64,000 bases of DNA from SH-MAG3 sp035461245 (GCA_035461245.1 DATHVP010000143.1:127191-191190), one strand, 5' to 3'; shown: positions 1-9,000, counted from the stretch's first letter. The notes: generated from the letters alone by a model not told the origin. Translations and numbers: made by a program.

Positions 1-85
1 CGGCCAGTTCCCGGGCGGCGGCATAGCCGAGGCCGCGGCTGGAGCCGCCAACGAGGGCGACGCGTCCTGTCAGGCCGAGATCCAC
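1..85 (-). CDS. Short-chain dehydrogenase/reductase, N-terminal fragment (runs off the window)
   Basis: Only the first 28 codons are present. Read on the minus strand from a GTG at 85, the peptide contains GRVALVGGSSRGLGYAAA, the glycine-rich Rossmann NAD(P)-binding motif (TGxxxGxG type) at the start of classical SDR oxidoreductases. The GTG lies four bases after the TAG stop of the cupin gene, so the two are probably co-transcribed with the SDR second. The first glycine-motif residue is G rather than the usual T. The substrate cannot be told from this fragment. The family is clear; the exact start is less so. Confidence 0.75.
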   Translation of the reverse strand, partial: MDLGLTGRVALVGGSSRGLGYAAARELA

Positions 86-89
86 GGCG

Positions 90-539
90 CTACCGGCCGC
101 CGGCCGACGCCGACGGGCCGGCTGCGTCCGCGGGACCGGCGGTGTCCCGCGACGCGACGCGCGGCGCCGACGGTGCATTGTGGAAGTAGTCGTCCGTTCG
201 GTCCAGCCAGTCCTGCCGGGGCGGGTTGAAGATGTCCATGTCCAGCGTGTCTTCCAGCGCCTCCGCCTCGTGCCACACGTTGGACGGGATGTGCAGCACC
301 TCGCCCGCCCGCACGATGACCTCCTCGGCGCCGTCCTCGCCGATGAGGAATTTCAGCGCGCCCTCGAGGATGTAGGTGAACTGCTCGTTGTGGTGCTGGT
401 GCTTCGGCACGATGGCGCCCTGCTTCAGGAAGACGTGGGCGAGCATGACGCCGTCGCCCGTGATGAGCTTGCGGTCAATCATATCCGTGACGCGCTCGCG
501 CTCAATATCTGCCCAGCGGGCAAAGGTCACTTGACTCAT
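90..539 (-). CDS. Cupin-domain protein
   Basis: A 149-residue single-domain cupin. The metal-binding pattern of cupin motif 1 is visible around residues 45-65 (PKHQHHNEQFTYILEGALKF), and motif 2 follows as HIPSNVWHEAEALED. The spacing of His and Glu ligands fits a functional metal centre. The C-terminal 30 residues are Ala/Gly/Ser-rich and look disordered. The start MSQVTF is chosen because AAGG lies 9 bases upstream; an in-frame ATG three codons earlier overlaps that site. It heads a probable two-gene unit with the SDR fragment downstream. Small cupins of this kind are often dioxygenases, isomerases or sensors, and no specific role can be assigned. Confidence 0.85.
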   Translation of the reverse strand: MSQVTFARWADIERERVTDMIDRKLITGDGVMLAHVFLKQGAIVPKHQHHNEQFTYILEGALKFLIGEDGAEEVIVRAGEVLHIPSNVWHEAEALEDTLDMDIFNPPRQDWLDRTDDYFHNAPSAPRVASRDTAGPADAAGPSASAGGR

Positions 540-745
540 GAAGATCATCCTTGACGAGGGGGTCGGCTGTGGTGCAGAGTAGGCCGGGCGCAACGGATCG
601 GCAAGCCGCCGGCCCGCGCAGGCGCTCGATTCCGGCACATGATCAGGATGACGTTGGCCAACGCCGGCCGGGGTTTTGCCCCTGTCCGGCGTTTTTCGCG
701 CAGGAAGAAGTACAGCCCATTCACCACATCTTCCGGAGAAGCGCC

Positions 746-1324
746 ATGATCAGCATCCGCAGTCTACGTCACGTACCCCTCGCCGCACTGGTGTTCACCC
801 TGGCCGCGTGCGACGACGCGCCCGTCGAGCCGCCCATGATGGCCGACGTCGCCGGCCATGAGTTGCACGCCGCAGGCAAGCCGGCTCACGCGGTCCCTGT
901 ACGCGCGCACGGTGACCTGCTCAAGGCCGTGCGGGCCCAGACCGCTCGGTTCAACTCCACCACGCAGGCGCTCCGCGCGGGCTACGAGCCGGACACGCAC
1001 TGCGCCGCACACCCCATGCTGGGCGGCATGGGCTACCACTGGGTGAACGGCGGCCTCATCGATCCCGTCTTCGACCCCATGCAGCCGGAAGCAGTGCTGT
1101 ACGAGGATGGGCCCGGCGGCAACCTACGCCTGGTCGCGGTGGAGTACATCGTCATTGATGTTGGCCAGCCTCATCCGCACTTCGGCGATCATCCGCTGGA
1201 CGTGGGCGGGGTGCCGCCGCTGATGGCTGCAGGTGTGCCCCACTACAGCCTCCACGTGTGGGCGCACAAGGACAACCCGGCGGGTGTGTTCGAGCCGTTC
1301 AACCCGAACGTGAGCTGCGACTGA
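746..1324 (+). CDS. Secreted lipoprotein of unknown function
   Basis: A 192-residue protein with a lipoprotein signal peptide: basic start, hydrophobic core and lipobox LAAC at about residue 20. GGAGAA 6 bases before the ATG supports the start. The mature part has a conserved-looking core with CAAHPMLGGMGYHWVNGG and DPMQPEAVLYE, followed by a His-rich stretch (GQPHPHFGDHP, HYSLHVWAHKDNP) and a final Cys-Asp. The core resembles uncharacterised secreted proteins of environmental bacteria. The many His and Cys residues could bind a metal, but no catalytic motif is recognised. Confidence 0.8.
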   Translation: MISIRSLRHVPLAALVFTLAACDDAPVEPPMMADVAGHELHAAGKPAHAVPVRAHGDLLKAVRAQTARFNSTTQALRAGYEPDTHCAAHPMLGGMGYHWVNGGLIDPVFDPMQPEAVLYEDGPGGNLRLVAVEYIVIDVGQPHPHFGDHPLDVGGVPPLMAAGVPHYSLHVWAHKDNPAGVFEPFNPNVSCD

Positions 1325-1628
1325 CGTGATGCGCTGCCGCGCCGCCTGCTCCGGCTTGCCACTGATCGCGGAGCGGGCGGCGTCGGTCCCATCTCCCCAT
1401 GCAGGTGTCCCGTTTGGCCCCCTTGACAGCTTTTCAACGCGCGTAGCGACGCGGTCCGGGATGTCGTCGGGATCCGCCGCCTGAGGCGTGCCGGCGCGGT
1501 GCAGCGCGCGACGAACGCTGCGAGCCAACGTCGCACTCGAAGCACCCCTTCCTCGCCGATCCTGACGCAGCGCAGAGCGCGCCGAAATGCGCTGCTAGAT
1601 TTGCTGCACACGCACACGGGAGGGGTGG
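1325..1628. other. Intergenic region upstream of the HNH gene
   Basis: This 304-bp gap contains no convincing gene. A perfect -35-like TTGACA lies at 1423-1428 on the plus strand, but no good -10 box stands at the right distance. A purine-rich GGGAGGGG just before 1629 is the ribosome binding site of the next gene. Short open frames here on the minus strand overlap both neighbours and look like GC-driven artefacts. Confidence 0.5.
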
Positions 1629-3029
1629 ATGAGGTCACTGGACGTGCCGGAACTCACCGGCGAGGAGATGGACGCGCTGGACGGTTTGGGCGACGAGATC
1701 GTGAGCCTTGCCGCACAGATCCATGCGGCGACGCACCGGCTGCTGACGCTGCTCAGGGAGTTCGACCGCCGGCGCGGCTGGGCGGTGGAGGGTCACGCGT
1801 CGTGCGCGCACTGGCTGTCGTTCCGCACGGGCATGGACCGGGGCACGGCGCGGGAGAAGGTGCGCGTTGCGCGTGCGATGGCGGAGCTGCCGCAGGTAAG
1901 TGCTGCCATGGAGCGGGGCGAGCTGTCGTTCGCCAAGGTGCGCTGCATCACGCGGGTGGCGAACGCCGAGTGCGAGGCGGAGCTGCTGGGCTATGCGCAG
2001 ACCAGTACCGCAGCGGAACTGGAGCGCATGGTGCGGGGATGGCGGCGGCTGGATCGTCTCGACGAAACGGAGCGCGAGCGACGTCGTCACCTCACGCGCT
2101 GCGTGTCCGTCTTCCCTGACGACGATGGCATGTACCTCCTTCGCGGTCGTCTCGATCCCGAGGTCGGCGTGGCGCTCATGCGCGCCATCGAGGCGGCCAG
2201 CGACGTGCTGTACCGCCGCGGGTCGGTGGCCGAGGTCGAGCCGGAGCAGCGGCGGGCGGATGCTCTCGGCCTGCTGGCGGAGGCGGCACTGGCGAGCGGG
2301 ATGCTGGGCGAGGCGGGCTGTGCTGGCGACGCAGCGTCCGATGGCGACGTCGCCAGGCAGGGCGCGGGGGTGCAGAACGTGCCCCGGGTGAGTGGGCTGC
2401 GTGCGGAACGGTACCAGGTGGTATTGCACGTGGACGCGACGAAGGCAGAGGCGGCGAAGACGGAAGCCGCGAAGACGGAAGCCGCGAAGACGGAGGCTGC
2501 GAAGACGGAGGCTGCGAAGACGGACGCCGCGAAGACGGACGCCCTCAGCGCCGGCGCGACATTGGAGGACGGGACACGCGTTTCCGCGGAAACGTCCCGG
2601 CGCCTTGCGTGCGACGCGAGCGTCGTCCGGGTGACGCGGGGCGACGGCGGCGGCGTCCTCGATGTCGGCCGACGGACGCGCACGATTCCGCCGGCGCTGC
2701 GTCGTGCGCTGGAGGTGCGGGACGGCGGCTGCCGGTTCCCGGGGTGCGGCTCGCGCTTCACAGACGGGCACCACATCGTGCACTGGGCCGACGGCGGCAC
2801 GACCAGCCTCGACAACACCATGCTACTGTGCCGCTACCATCACCGGCTCGTGCACGAGGGCGGCTATCGCGTGGAGCGAGGCCCGACGGGCCGGCTGAAC
2901 TTCTACACGCCGCGCGGGCTGCCCCTGCCGGATGTGCCGAGCGTGCCGGATGTGCCGGGCGTGCCGGACGCGACTGTGTGGAGGCGGCCTATCGCACGTC
3001 GGCGCCGCGCTCCAGCAGCAGTTCCCTGA
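1629..3029 (+). CDS. DUF222 / HNH endonuclease (13E12-repeat-like family)
   Basis: A 466-residue protein. Residues about 30-230 match the DUF222 region (WAVEGHASCAHWLSFRTG and REKVRVARAMAELP are characteristic). Residues about 360-420 form an HNH nuclease domain with zinc-type cysteines (CRFPGCGSRF), the HHIVHW core, and CRYHHRLVH at the end. The two domains are joined by a low-complexity AKTEA repeat linker (about residues 275-304) encoded by a 15-bp tandem repeat. The tail carries PDVPSVPDVPGVPD repeats. GGGAGGGG precedes the ATG. The family is common in actinobacteria and other high-GC phyla, often multicopy, and its biological role is not settled. The 3' end overlaps the convergent DUF488 gene by 41 bp. 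Confidence 0.9.
   Translation: MRSLDVPELTGEEMDALDGLGDEIVSLAAQIHAATHRLLTLLREFDRRRGWAVEGHASCAHWLSFRTGMDRGTAREKVRVARAMAELPQVSAAMERGELSFAKVRCITRVANAECEAELLGYAQTSTAAELERMVRGWRRLDRLDETERERRRHLTRCVSVFPDDDGMYLLRGRLDPEVGVALMRAIEAASDVLYRRGSVAEVEPEQRRADALGLLAEAALASGMLGEAGCAGDAASDGDVARQGAGVQNVPRVSGLRAERYQVVLHVDATKAEAAKTEAAKTEAAKTEAAKTEAAKTDAAKTDALSAGATLEDGTRVSAETSRRLACDASVVRVTRGDGGGVLDVGRRTRTIPPALRRALEVRDGGCRFPGCGSRFTDGHHIVHWADGGTTSLDNTMLLCRYHHRLVHEGGYRVERGPTGRLNFYTPRGLPLPDVPSVPDVPGVPDATVWRRPIARRRRAPAAVP
2451..2540 (+). repeat. 15-bp coding tandem repeat, six units
   Basis: Six consecutive 15-bp units of the form GCNGCGAAGACGGAN encode AAKTE/AAKTD. Units differ only at wobble or single positions. The unit length keeps the frame, so copy-number change would only alter the linker between the DUF222 and HNH domains. 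Confidence 0.95.
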
Positions 3030-3375
3030 GCAGCGATCGGTGGCAGCGGGTCTCGTCCTCGCAGTAGCAGCCGACGGAGAAGTCGGCGCCGTGGGACATG
3101 GCGGCAAGGAGGTCGAGTTCGCGCTGGCGGTCCGTGGCGTTCATCTCCGCGCGGTACTTCCGGACGAACGCCTTCCAGTCCGCGTCGGACTCGGCGGCGA
3201 GGCCGAGCTTCATGGTTTCCGGAGAAGGGGCGAGGTTGGGAAACCAGACGTCGTAGTAATCGCGGGAAGCAAACTCGGACTTCGGCACGCCCCGCGGTGG
3301 ACGACGCACGGTCCCGATGCGCAGGCCCTCGCCGGGCGCACGCGGTGAGCCGAGACGGACGATGCGGATGGCCAT
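2989..3375 (-). CDS. DUF488 family protein
   Basis: A 128-residue protein with the features of small DUF488 proteins: MAIRIVRLGSPR at the start, YYDVWFPNLAPS in the middle, a YRAEM segment, and the conserved C-terminal GCYCEDETRCHRSLL containing two cysteines and a histidine. The function of DUF488 is not established. The start ATG is five bases after the TAG of the trmO-like gene, so the two are in one transcript. Its 3' end runs 41 bp into the 3' end of the convergent HNH gene. Confidence 0.85.
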   Translation of the reverse strand: MAIRIVRLGSPRAPGEGLRIGTVRRPPRGVPKSEFASRDYYDVWFPNLAPSPETMKLGLAAESDADWKAFVRKYRAEMNATDRQRELDLLAAMSHGADFSVGCYCEDETRCHRSLLRELLLERGADVR

Positions 3376-3380
3376 GATCG

Positions 3381-3956
3381 CTAGTCCGCGCGATCGGGCG
3401 TAGTGCCGGGCTGCTGGGCCTCCTGGCCGGCACCCGTCTGCTGCGCCCTCGCCGCCGCGGCCCGGGCCTCGGCATCGTCCAGCCAGCCGCGCCGCAACCG
3501 GTCGGCGGGGATACTGCTCAGGTACGGCTTGATGTCGAGGATGGGCGTGCCGTCGAGCATGTCCACGCCGCGTACTTGCAGGCGCGGGCCGTCGCGACGC
3601 AGCAGCTCCACTACGGTGAGGCCGATGGGATTCGGCCGTCGCGGCGAGCGCGTGGAGAAGACGCCGTGTTGCCGGTCGTCCGTCGGCGGCCGCGCCACGA
3701 GGTCGTAGCCATCAACGCGGTCGAAGTGCCAGATGACGAAGAGGTGCGAGAAGCCCTCGATGTCCGTGAGGCCGTCTTCGAACTCAGGCCGCAGTTCCAG
3801 CACGCCCTCGGCGCTGTGATGCGCGCCGGCGCCTTTCGGGATATCGGCCGTGTCCGAGTAGGCGCTGCGGACGGCGCCGATGGGATTGAAAGAGATCATG
3901 GCTGTGTCGCTCGAGTGCTGAGGCGAACGGTCCGTTGGCGAATCATCAGTCGTCAT
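3381..3956 (-). CDS. trmO: TsaA/TrmO-like tRNA N6-methyltransferase
   Basis: Residues about 20-150 match the TsaA/TrmO domain: FNPIGAVRSAYSD at the start, GLTDIEGFSHLFVIWHFDR, then the signature FSTRSPRRPNPIGLTVVELL, and DMLDGTPILDIKPYL. In characterised members this SAM-dependent enzyme N6-methylates t6A37 in tRNA-Thr. No clear ribosome binding site is seen. MISFNP at 3899 is an alternative start and fits the usual length better; the 19 residues before it are polar and unconserved-looking. The gene begins about 20 bp after the stop of the upstream permease, so they may share a transcript. The C-terminal 35 residues are Ala/Gln-rich. Confidence 0.85.
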   Translation of the reverse strand: MTTDDSPTDRSPQHSSDTAMISFNPIGAVRSAYSDTADIPKGAGAHHSAEGVLELRPEFEDGLTDIEGFSHLFVIWHFDRVDGYDLVARPPTDDRQHGVFSTRSPRRPNPIGLTVVELLRRDGPRLQVRGVDMLDGTPILDIKPYLSSIPADRLRRGWLDDAEARAAAARAQQTGAGQEAQQPGTTPDRAD

Positions 3957-3977
3957 GTCAGAGCGGGCACGATCGGC

Positions 3978-6356
3978 TCACTCGCTCCGCAGCGCCACCG
4001 CCGGGTCCACGCGCATGGCGCGGCGACCGGGCAGGTATGCGGCCAGCGCGGCCACGCCCAGGAAGAAGGTGGCGACCACAACGTAGAGGCCGGGGTCCAG
4101 CGGGCTCACGCCGTAGAGCAGCCCTCGAATGACGCGGATGAACCCTGCGGCCAGCAGCGCGCCCAGCAGCAGTCCGCCGGCGGCCATGGCGAGGGCGCCG
4201 ACGATGACGTCGCGGGCGATGCGGGCGGGGGATGCGCCCAGCGCCACGCGCACACCAATCTCCCGCGTGCGCTGCTCCGTGCTGTAGGACACGACGCCGT
4301 AGAGGCCGATTACCGCGAGGGCCAGCGCGGCCGCGCCGATGATGCCGAACATCATGGCAAAAATGCGCGCGTCCAGGCCGAGGCGCAGGCGGTCTCGGAT
4401 GGTGCCGGGATTCTCGATGGGCGCGTCCCGGTTCACGTTGGCGAGAGCGGCTGCGAACGGCCCGACGGGTGTGTCCGGCGCGGCGGTCCGGGCGAGGAAC
4501 GTGGGGCGTGCGGGCACGACCTGCCGCGAGGCGAGGTAAACCACGCGTTTCGCTTCGGCGCGGGTGCCGGAGCGGTTGCCACTGAGGCCGTACTCGTCGC
4601 CGGCAACGCCCACCACGGTGGCGATGCTGCTGCCGCCGGCGGTGTCCACTACCAGCGTCATGCCGAGAGCGGTCCCGTCGTCGCCCCATGCCCTCAGCGC
4701 GAACTCCCGGGACACCACCGCCACCAGCGGTGCGGCGTCGGTGTCAGTGTGCTGGAAGTCCCGGCCGTGCAGCATGCGCAGCCCGACGGTGGCGAAGTAT
4801 GCGTCGCCCACCGCCATCAGCGTGCTCCGGGGCGGCGCCGCCTCACCGCCAGCCAGCGTGACGCGCAGGCCGGTGCTGCGCCCGGGACGGTCGGGTTGCG
4901 ATGTCGCACGGATTGCGACGGGGTGGGCGTGCCACGAAGCACCGGCAACGCCGGGCTGAAGGGCAAGCCGCCGCAGCGACTCGGCCACGTAGTCGGCCAC
5001 GGCGTCGTGCCGCGGGAACAGTTCGGGCGGCAGGTGCACGTCGAAGGCGAGGACGTGACGGTCGTCGAGTCCGGTGTTGAAGTCGGCGTACCGACCCTCA
5101 CTGCGTACCAGCAGCAGCGTCGTGGCGAACAGGGAAACGGAGACGGCGATCTCGAACGCCACCAGGCGACGCGTGGTGCGTGCCTGCCGCGGCCGCCGTC
5201 CGCCCGCGCCGCCGCCCTTCATGACCAGTTGCAGGTCCGTCGCCGCGGCGTACCGGGCGGGTGCCAGCGCCACCAGCACGGTAGCCACCAGCCCAACGAG
5301 TGCGGCGAACGCCAGCACGCGCAGGTCCACCCCCAGGCGGATCCACGACGGCAGTTCGCCGGGCAGCAGCAGCGGCAGCAGACGCAGTGTCCAGGCGCTG
5401 AGTAACACCGCCAGCAGAGTCGCCGCGCCGGCCAGCAGCAGTGCTTCCAGCACGCTTTCCGCCGCGAGCCGCCGGCGCGAGGCGCCCAGCGCCGCGCGCA
5501 CCGCGTACTGCGGCTCACGGGCCACGGCGCGGGCCAGCAGAATGGTGACGACATTGGCGCACGCCGCCAGCAGCACCAGCATCGCGCAGCACAGGAACAG
5601 CCACGGCAGGAACCCGGCGCGGGCGATGTTGGCGCGCTGCATCATGTCGCTGGAGATGCCGAAGCGGACGTCGGCGTCATACCCGCCCTCGAGGCGGGTG
5701 GCGCGCACCCGCGCCTCCGCCTGCTGGAACGACACGCCGTCCGCAAGCCGCGCCAGGACCGCCGCACGGGGACCGCTGGCCTGGCCCGGCAGCGGTACGA
5801 ACAATTCGGCGTTCTCGAACGCGAAGCCCTCAGCCAGCACGCCGACTACGGTGTGCCGCCGGCCGTCCAGGTAGATGCCCCTGCCTGCGACGTTGGCGTC
5901 GCCGGCGAACCGGCGCTGCCAGCCCGCGTGCGTCAGCACCGCCACGTCCTCGTCGTCGCCGTTGTGCAAGCGGCCGATGGCCGGCTCCGCGCCCAGCAGT
6001 GGCAGCAGCGTGATGTCTGCCCTGACCACCGGCGCGCGGAAGGCCGCGCCATCCACGCGGATGGACGGATAGGTGGTCGCGTGCGCAGCAACGCGGGCGA
6101 AGACGTCCGTCATGCCGCGCACCTGGGCCACATCCACGGGCTGTACCCAGCCCAGCGGGCCGGAGTAGCGGGCGTCCTCGATGCCCACCGCCACGTTGCG
6201 GTGTGCCGATGGATACGGCAGTGAACGCCACGCGTAGGCGTTCAGTGTGCTGAACACCGTGGTCACCAGGGCCATGGCCACAGCCAGCGTGGCGACCACC
6301 ACGATGGCGGGGCGGGGGGTGCGGAGCATGGTACGGACGACGGGCGTTATGGGCAT
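3978..6356 (-). CDS. ADOP/MacB-type ABC transporter permease
   Basis: A 792-residue permease of the duplicated orphan type (TIGR03434-like, common in Acidobacteriota and Gemmatimonadota). A TM segment near residues 20-45 is followed by a MacB-like periplasmic domain and a first FtsX core with three helices (LFLCCAMLVLLAACANVVTILLARA). The arrangement then repeats, ending with a second FtsX core and the typical terminus VDPAVALRSE. No ATPase gene is adjacent. These proteins are thought to work with a separate MacB-like ATPase in export or envelope mechanotransmission. The ATG at 6356 follows the tex stop by 46 bp, whereas upstream starts would overlap tex. Confidence 0.88.
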   Translation of the reverse strand: MPITPVVRTMLRTPRPAIVVVATLAVAMALVTTVFSTLNAYAWRSLPYPSAHRNVAVGIEDARYSGPLGWVQPVDVAQVRGMTDVFARVAAHATTYPSIRVDGAAFRAPVVRADITLLPLLGAEPAIGRLHNGDDEDVAVLTHAGWQRRFAGDANVAGRGIYLDGRRHTVVGVLAEGFAFENAELFVPLPGQASGPRAAVLARLADGVSFQQAEARVRATRLEGGYDADVRFGISSDMMQRANIARAGFLPWLFLCCAMLVLLAACANVVTILLARAVAREPQYAVRAALGASRRRLAAESVLEALLLAGAATLLAVLLSAWTLRLLPLLLPGELPSWIRLGVDLRVLAFAALVGLVATVLVALAPARYAAATDLQLVMKGGGAGGRRPRQARTTRRLVAFEIAVSVSLFATTLLLVRSEGRYADFNTGLDDRHVLAFDVHLPPELFPRHDAVADYVAESLRRLALQPGVAGASWHAHPVAIRATSQPDRPGRSTGLRVTLAGGEAAPPRSTLMAVGDAYFATVGLRMLHGRDFQHTDTDAAPLVAVVSREFALRAWGDDGTALGMTLVVDTAGGSSIATVVGVAGDEYGLSGNRSGTRAEAKRVVYLASRQVVPARPTFLARTAAPDTPVGPFAAALANVNRDAPIENPGTIRDRLRLGLDARIFAMMFGIIGAAALALAVIGLYGVVSYSTEQRTREIGVRVALGASPARIARDVIVGALAMAAGGLLLGALLAAGFIRVIRGLLYGVSPLDPGLYVVVATFFLGVAALAAYLPGRRAMRVDPAVALRSE

Positions 6357-6402
6357 GGCCCAATTCTGCCCCTGCGGGGCCGACAGGCAAGACTTTCGTG
6401 GT

Positions 6403-8832
6403 CTAGCTGAACCGCATCCCGTTGGGCGCGATGTCGCCCTTCTTCGGCACGACCGGCGGCTTCTCCCGCCGCTGCTCGACGCCGCCGCGCTGGGACTTGT
6501 TGTCGCGCGGGCCCTTGCCACTGCCGCCACTCCCGCCGCCGCGCCGACCCCGGCCGCCACGGTCCTGTCCGCTACGTTGACCATGGCCACCACCGCCGCG
6601 CGCCGCCTGCTGCCCACCCACCGACGCCTGCGCGTCGACCTGCGTCGCCGCTGACGCGTCCTTGCGCATGCTCAGCCCGATGCGGTTCCGCTCCAGGTCC
6701 ACATTCAGCACGGTGACGCTGACCTTCTGGCCGACCTTCACCACGTCCGCCGGGTCCTTCACGAAGCGGTCGGCGAGCTGGGAGACATGGACGAGGCCGT
6801 CCTGGTGCACCCCGATGTCCACGAACGCGCCGAACGCGACGAGGTTCGTCACCACGCCCTCGAGCTTCATCCCCGGCTGCAGGTCCTTCACCTCCATGAC
6901 GTCCTCGCGGAACGCCGGCAGCTCGAACTCGTCGCGGGGATCGCGGCCGGGACGTCGCAGCTCGTCCACGATGTCACGCAGCGTGGGCAGCCCCACGTCG
7001 TCGCTCACGTACTTCGACAGCTCGATGCGGTCGATGAGCGCGTCATTGCGCACGAGTTCCTGCACGGCCACGCCCAGGTCCGCGGCCATGCGCTCCACCA
7101 GCGCGTAGCGCTCGGGGTGGACAGCAGTGGCGTCCAGCGGGTGCGCGCCGTCGCGGACGCGGAGGAAGCCGGCGGCCTGCTCGAAAGCCTTCGCGCCCAG
7201 CCGCGGCACGTCCATGAGTTCGCGCCGCGAGCGGAACCCGCCCTTTGAGTCCCGGAGCATGACGATGTTCTTCGCCAGTGTCGGCCCCACGCCTGCCACG
7301 TACGAGAGCAGCGGCACCGACGCGGTGTTGACCTCGACACCCACGCGGTTCACGCACAGCTCCACCACCTCGTCCAGCCGCTTCTTCAGGCGCGACTGGT
7401 TGACATCATGCTGGTACTGGCCGACGCCGATGGACTTGGGGTCGATCTTCACCAGCTCCGCCAGCGGGTCCTGCAACCGCCGCGCAATGGACGGCGCACT
7501 GCGCAGCGCCACGTCCAGGTCGGGGAACTCCTCCCGGGCAATGTCCGACGCCGAGTAGACGGACGCGCCGGACTCGTTGACGACAATGACCTGCGGCTTC
7601 GGTTCGACGTCGAGGTCCCGGACGATGCGCTTCACCAGCGCCTCCGTCTCCCGGGATGCGGTGCCGTTGCCGATGGCGATGAGCTCGATGCCGTGCGTGC
7701 GCACGTGCCGCTCGAGGCCCCGGGCGAAGTTGTCCTCCTGGTGCAGGTACAGCGTGTCCGTATCCAGCACCGCGCCCGTGCGCGACACGACGGCCACCTT
7801 GGTCCCCGTGCGGAATCCCGGATCCAGCCCCAGCACCGCACGACCGCCCGCCGGCGCGCCCAGCAGCAACTGCTCCAGGTTCATGCCGAAGATGCCGATG
7901 GCGTCCTCGTCGGCGCGGGACTTCAGCTCGAGCCGTAGCTCCACCTCGATGGACGGGGCGAGCAGGCGACGGTAGGCGTCCTCCGCCACCTGGCCGAGGA
8001 AACGTCGCGCGGCACGCTCCCCGACGACGCGCTGCGTCAGCCCCGCCACCAGCTCGTCCACCGGCGCCTCGATGGTCCACGTCAGCTCGTCCTCCGCCTC
8101 GCCCCTGCGGATGGCCAGCACACGGTGCGACGGCACGTCCGTCAGCTTCTGCGAGAACTCGAAGTAGTCGGCGAACTTCGACGTCGCGGCGTCGGCGTCC
8201 TTCTGCCGGGCCTTGCTGGCCACGATGCCCTCCGCACGCGTGCGATCACGCACCCACGCGCGCAGGTCCGCGTCCTCGGCCACGCGCTCGGCCAGGATGT
8301 CCCGGGCGCCCTGGAGCGCCGCGGCGACATCGGCCACCTCCTGGGTCGCGTCCACGTACTGCGCGGCGGCGGCCTCGACCTCGTTGTCGGACGCAGTGCC
8401 GTCCCAGATCAGCTCGGCCAGCGGCTCGAGGCCCCGCTCCTTCGCGATGGTGGCCCGGGTGCGACGCTTCGGCTTGTATGGCAGGTACAGGTCCTCCAGC
8501 GCCTGCTTGGTCTCCGCGGCGAGGATGCGGGTGCGGAGTTCGTCATCGAGCTTGCCCTGCTCGTCGATGGACTTGAGGATGGCCGCGCGCCGGTCCTCCA
8601 GCTCCTCCAGGTAGTCGGCCCGGTCCTGGATGTCACGGAGCTGCACGTCGTCGAGCCCGCCGGTGACCTCCTTCCGGTAGCGCGCCACGAAGGGGATGGT
8701 GGCGCCCTCGTCGAACAGCGCCAGCGCCGCCGCCACCTGGCGCGGCTGCAGCCCCAGCTCGGCGGCGATCTTCGCGGAGAAATCCATGACGGGTGCGACG
8801 GCGGTGCTTCCGGGGGCCATGCTGCTCATCAT
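6403..8832 (-). CDS. tex: Tex, S1-domain RNA-binding transcription accessory protein
   Basis: About 809 residues with the full Tex architecture. The Tex N-terminal domain carries GATIPFVARYRKEVTGGLDD. A YqgF/RNase-H-like domain begins AVLGLDPGFRTGTKVAVV. Helix-hairpin-helix segments follow (AGVGPTLAKNIV), and an S1 domain (GVVTNLVAFGAFVDIGVHQD...HVSQLADRFV) comes near residues 665-740. Tex binds RNA and acts in transcription and ribosome-associated processes. A long Arg/Gly-rich tail (RGGGG, GRGRRGGG, about 60 residues) adds a probable extra nucleic-acid-binding arm. Several ATGs are possible: 8832, 8829, 8820 and 8787. The first is given. An upstream open stretch reading RSRSRS is only the translated hexamer repeat. 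Confidence 0.93.
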   Translation of the reverse strand: MMSSMAPGSTAVAPVMDFSAKIAAELGLQPRQVAAALALFDEGATIPFVARYRKEVTGGLDDVQLRDIQDRADYLEELEDRRAAILKSIDEQGKLDDELRTRILAAETKQALEDLYLPYKPKRRTRATIAKERGLEPLAELIWDGTASDNEVEAAAAQYVDATQEVADVAAALQGARDILAERVAEDADLRAWVRDRTRAEGIVASKARQKDADAATSKFADYFEFSQKLTDVPSHRVLAIRRGEAEDELTWTIEAPVDELVAGLTQRVVGERAARRFLGQVAEDAYRRLLAPSIEVELRLELKSRADEDAIGIFGMNLEQLLLGAPAGGRAVLGLDPGFRTGTKVAVVSRTGAVLDTDTLYLHQEDNFARGLERHVRTHGIELIAIGNGTASRETEALVKRIVRDLDVEPKPQVIVVNESGASVYSASDIAREEFPDLDVALRSAPSIARRLQDPLAELVKIDPKSIGVGQYQHDVNQSRLKKRLDEVVELCVNRVGVEVNTASVPLLSYVAGVGPTLAKNIVMLRDSKGGFRSRRELMDVPRLGAKAFEQAAGFLRVRDGAHPLDATAVHPERYALVERMAADLGVAVQELVRNDALIDRIELSKYVSDDVGLPTLRDIVDELRRPGRDPRDEFELPAFREDVMEVKDLQPGMKLEGVVTNLVAFGAFVDIGVHQDGLVHVSQLADRFVKDPADVVKVGQKVSVTVLNVDLERNRIGLSMRKDASAATQVDAQASVGGQQAARGGGGHGQRSGQDRGGRGRRGGGSGGSGKGPRDNKSQRGGVEQRREKPPVVPKKGDIAPNGMRFS

Positions 8833-8850
8833 TCTGCCGGTGTGCTGCGG

Positions 8851-8898
8851 GGATCGGGATCGGGATCGGGATCGGGATCGGGATCGGGATCGGGATCG
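8851..8898. repeat. (GGATCG)8 hexanucleotide microsatellite in the tex 5' UTR
   Basis: Eight perfect, uninterrupted copies of GGATCG (CGATCC on the tex sense strand). The repeat lies 18 bp before the most upstream tex ATG and just downstream of the predicted tex promoter, so it would form most of the 5' UTR. Two copies of the same hexamer also occur after ahcY at about 25725-25737. Confidence 0.95.
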
Positions 8899-8903
8899 GC
8901 GGC

Positions 8904-8932
8904 AGGATAAACGGGGGGACCGAGCATGGCAA
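8904..8932 (-). promoter_or_regulatory. Sigma70-like promoter of tex
   Basis: On the minus strand TTGCCA (8932-8927) and TATCCT (8909-8904) are separated by exactly 17 bp. Transcription would start near 8897, at the edge of the hexamer repeat. On the plus strand a TTGACA lies at 8937-8942 without a convincing -10, so the promoter of the metallopeptidase gene is not resolved. Confidence 0.55.
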
Positions 8933-9000
8933 GCACTTGACAGCAACGGCGCGGAACGTGCCCACGGCATCAGCAGGAACACTCAACCCGGAGGACGGTC

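Noticed and set aside
3576..5405. 609-codon plus-strand frame
   Set aside because: It is antisense to the trmO-like and ADOP permease genes, and its translation is His/Gly/Arg-rich without any domain.
8833..8982. N-terminal extension of Tex reading RSRSRS
   Set aside because: It is the translated hexamer repeat and lies partly upstream of the predicted transcription start.
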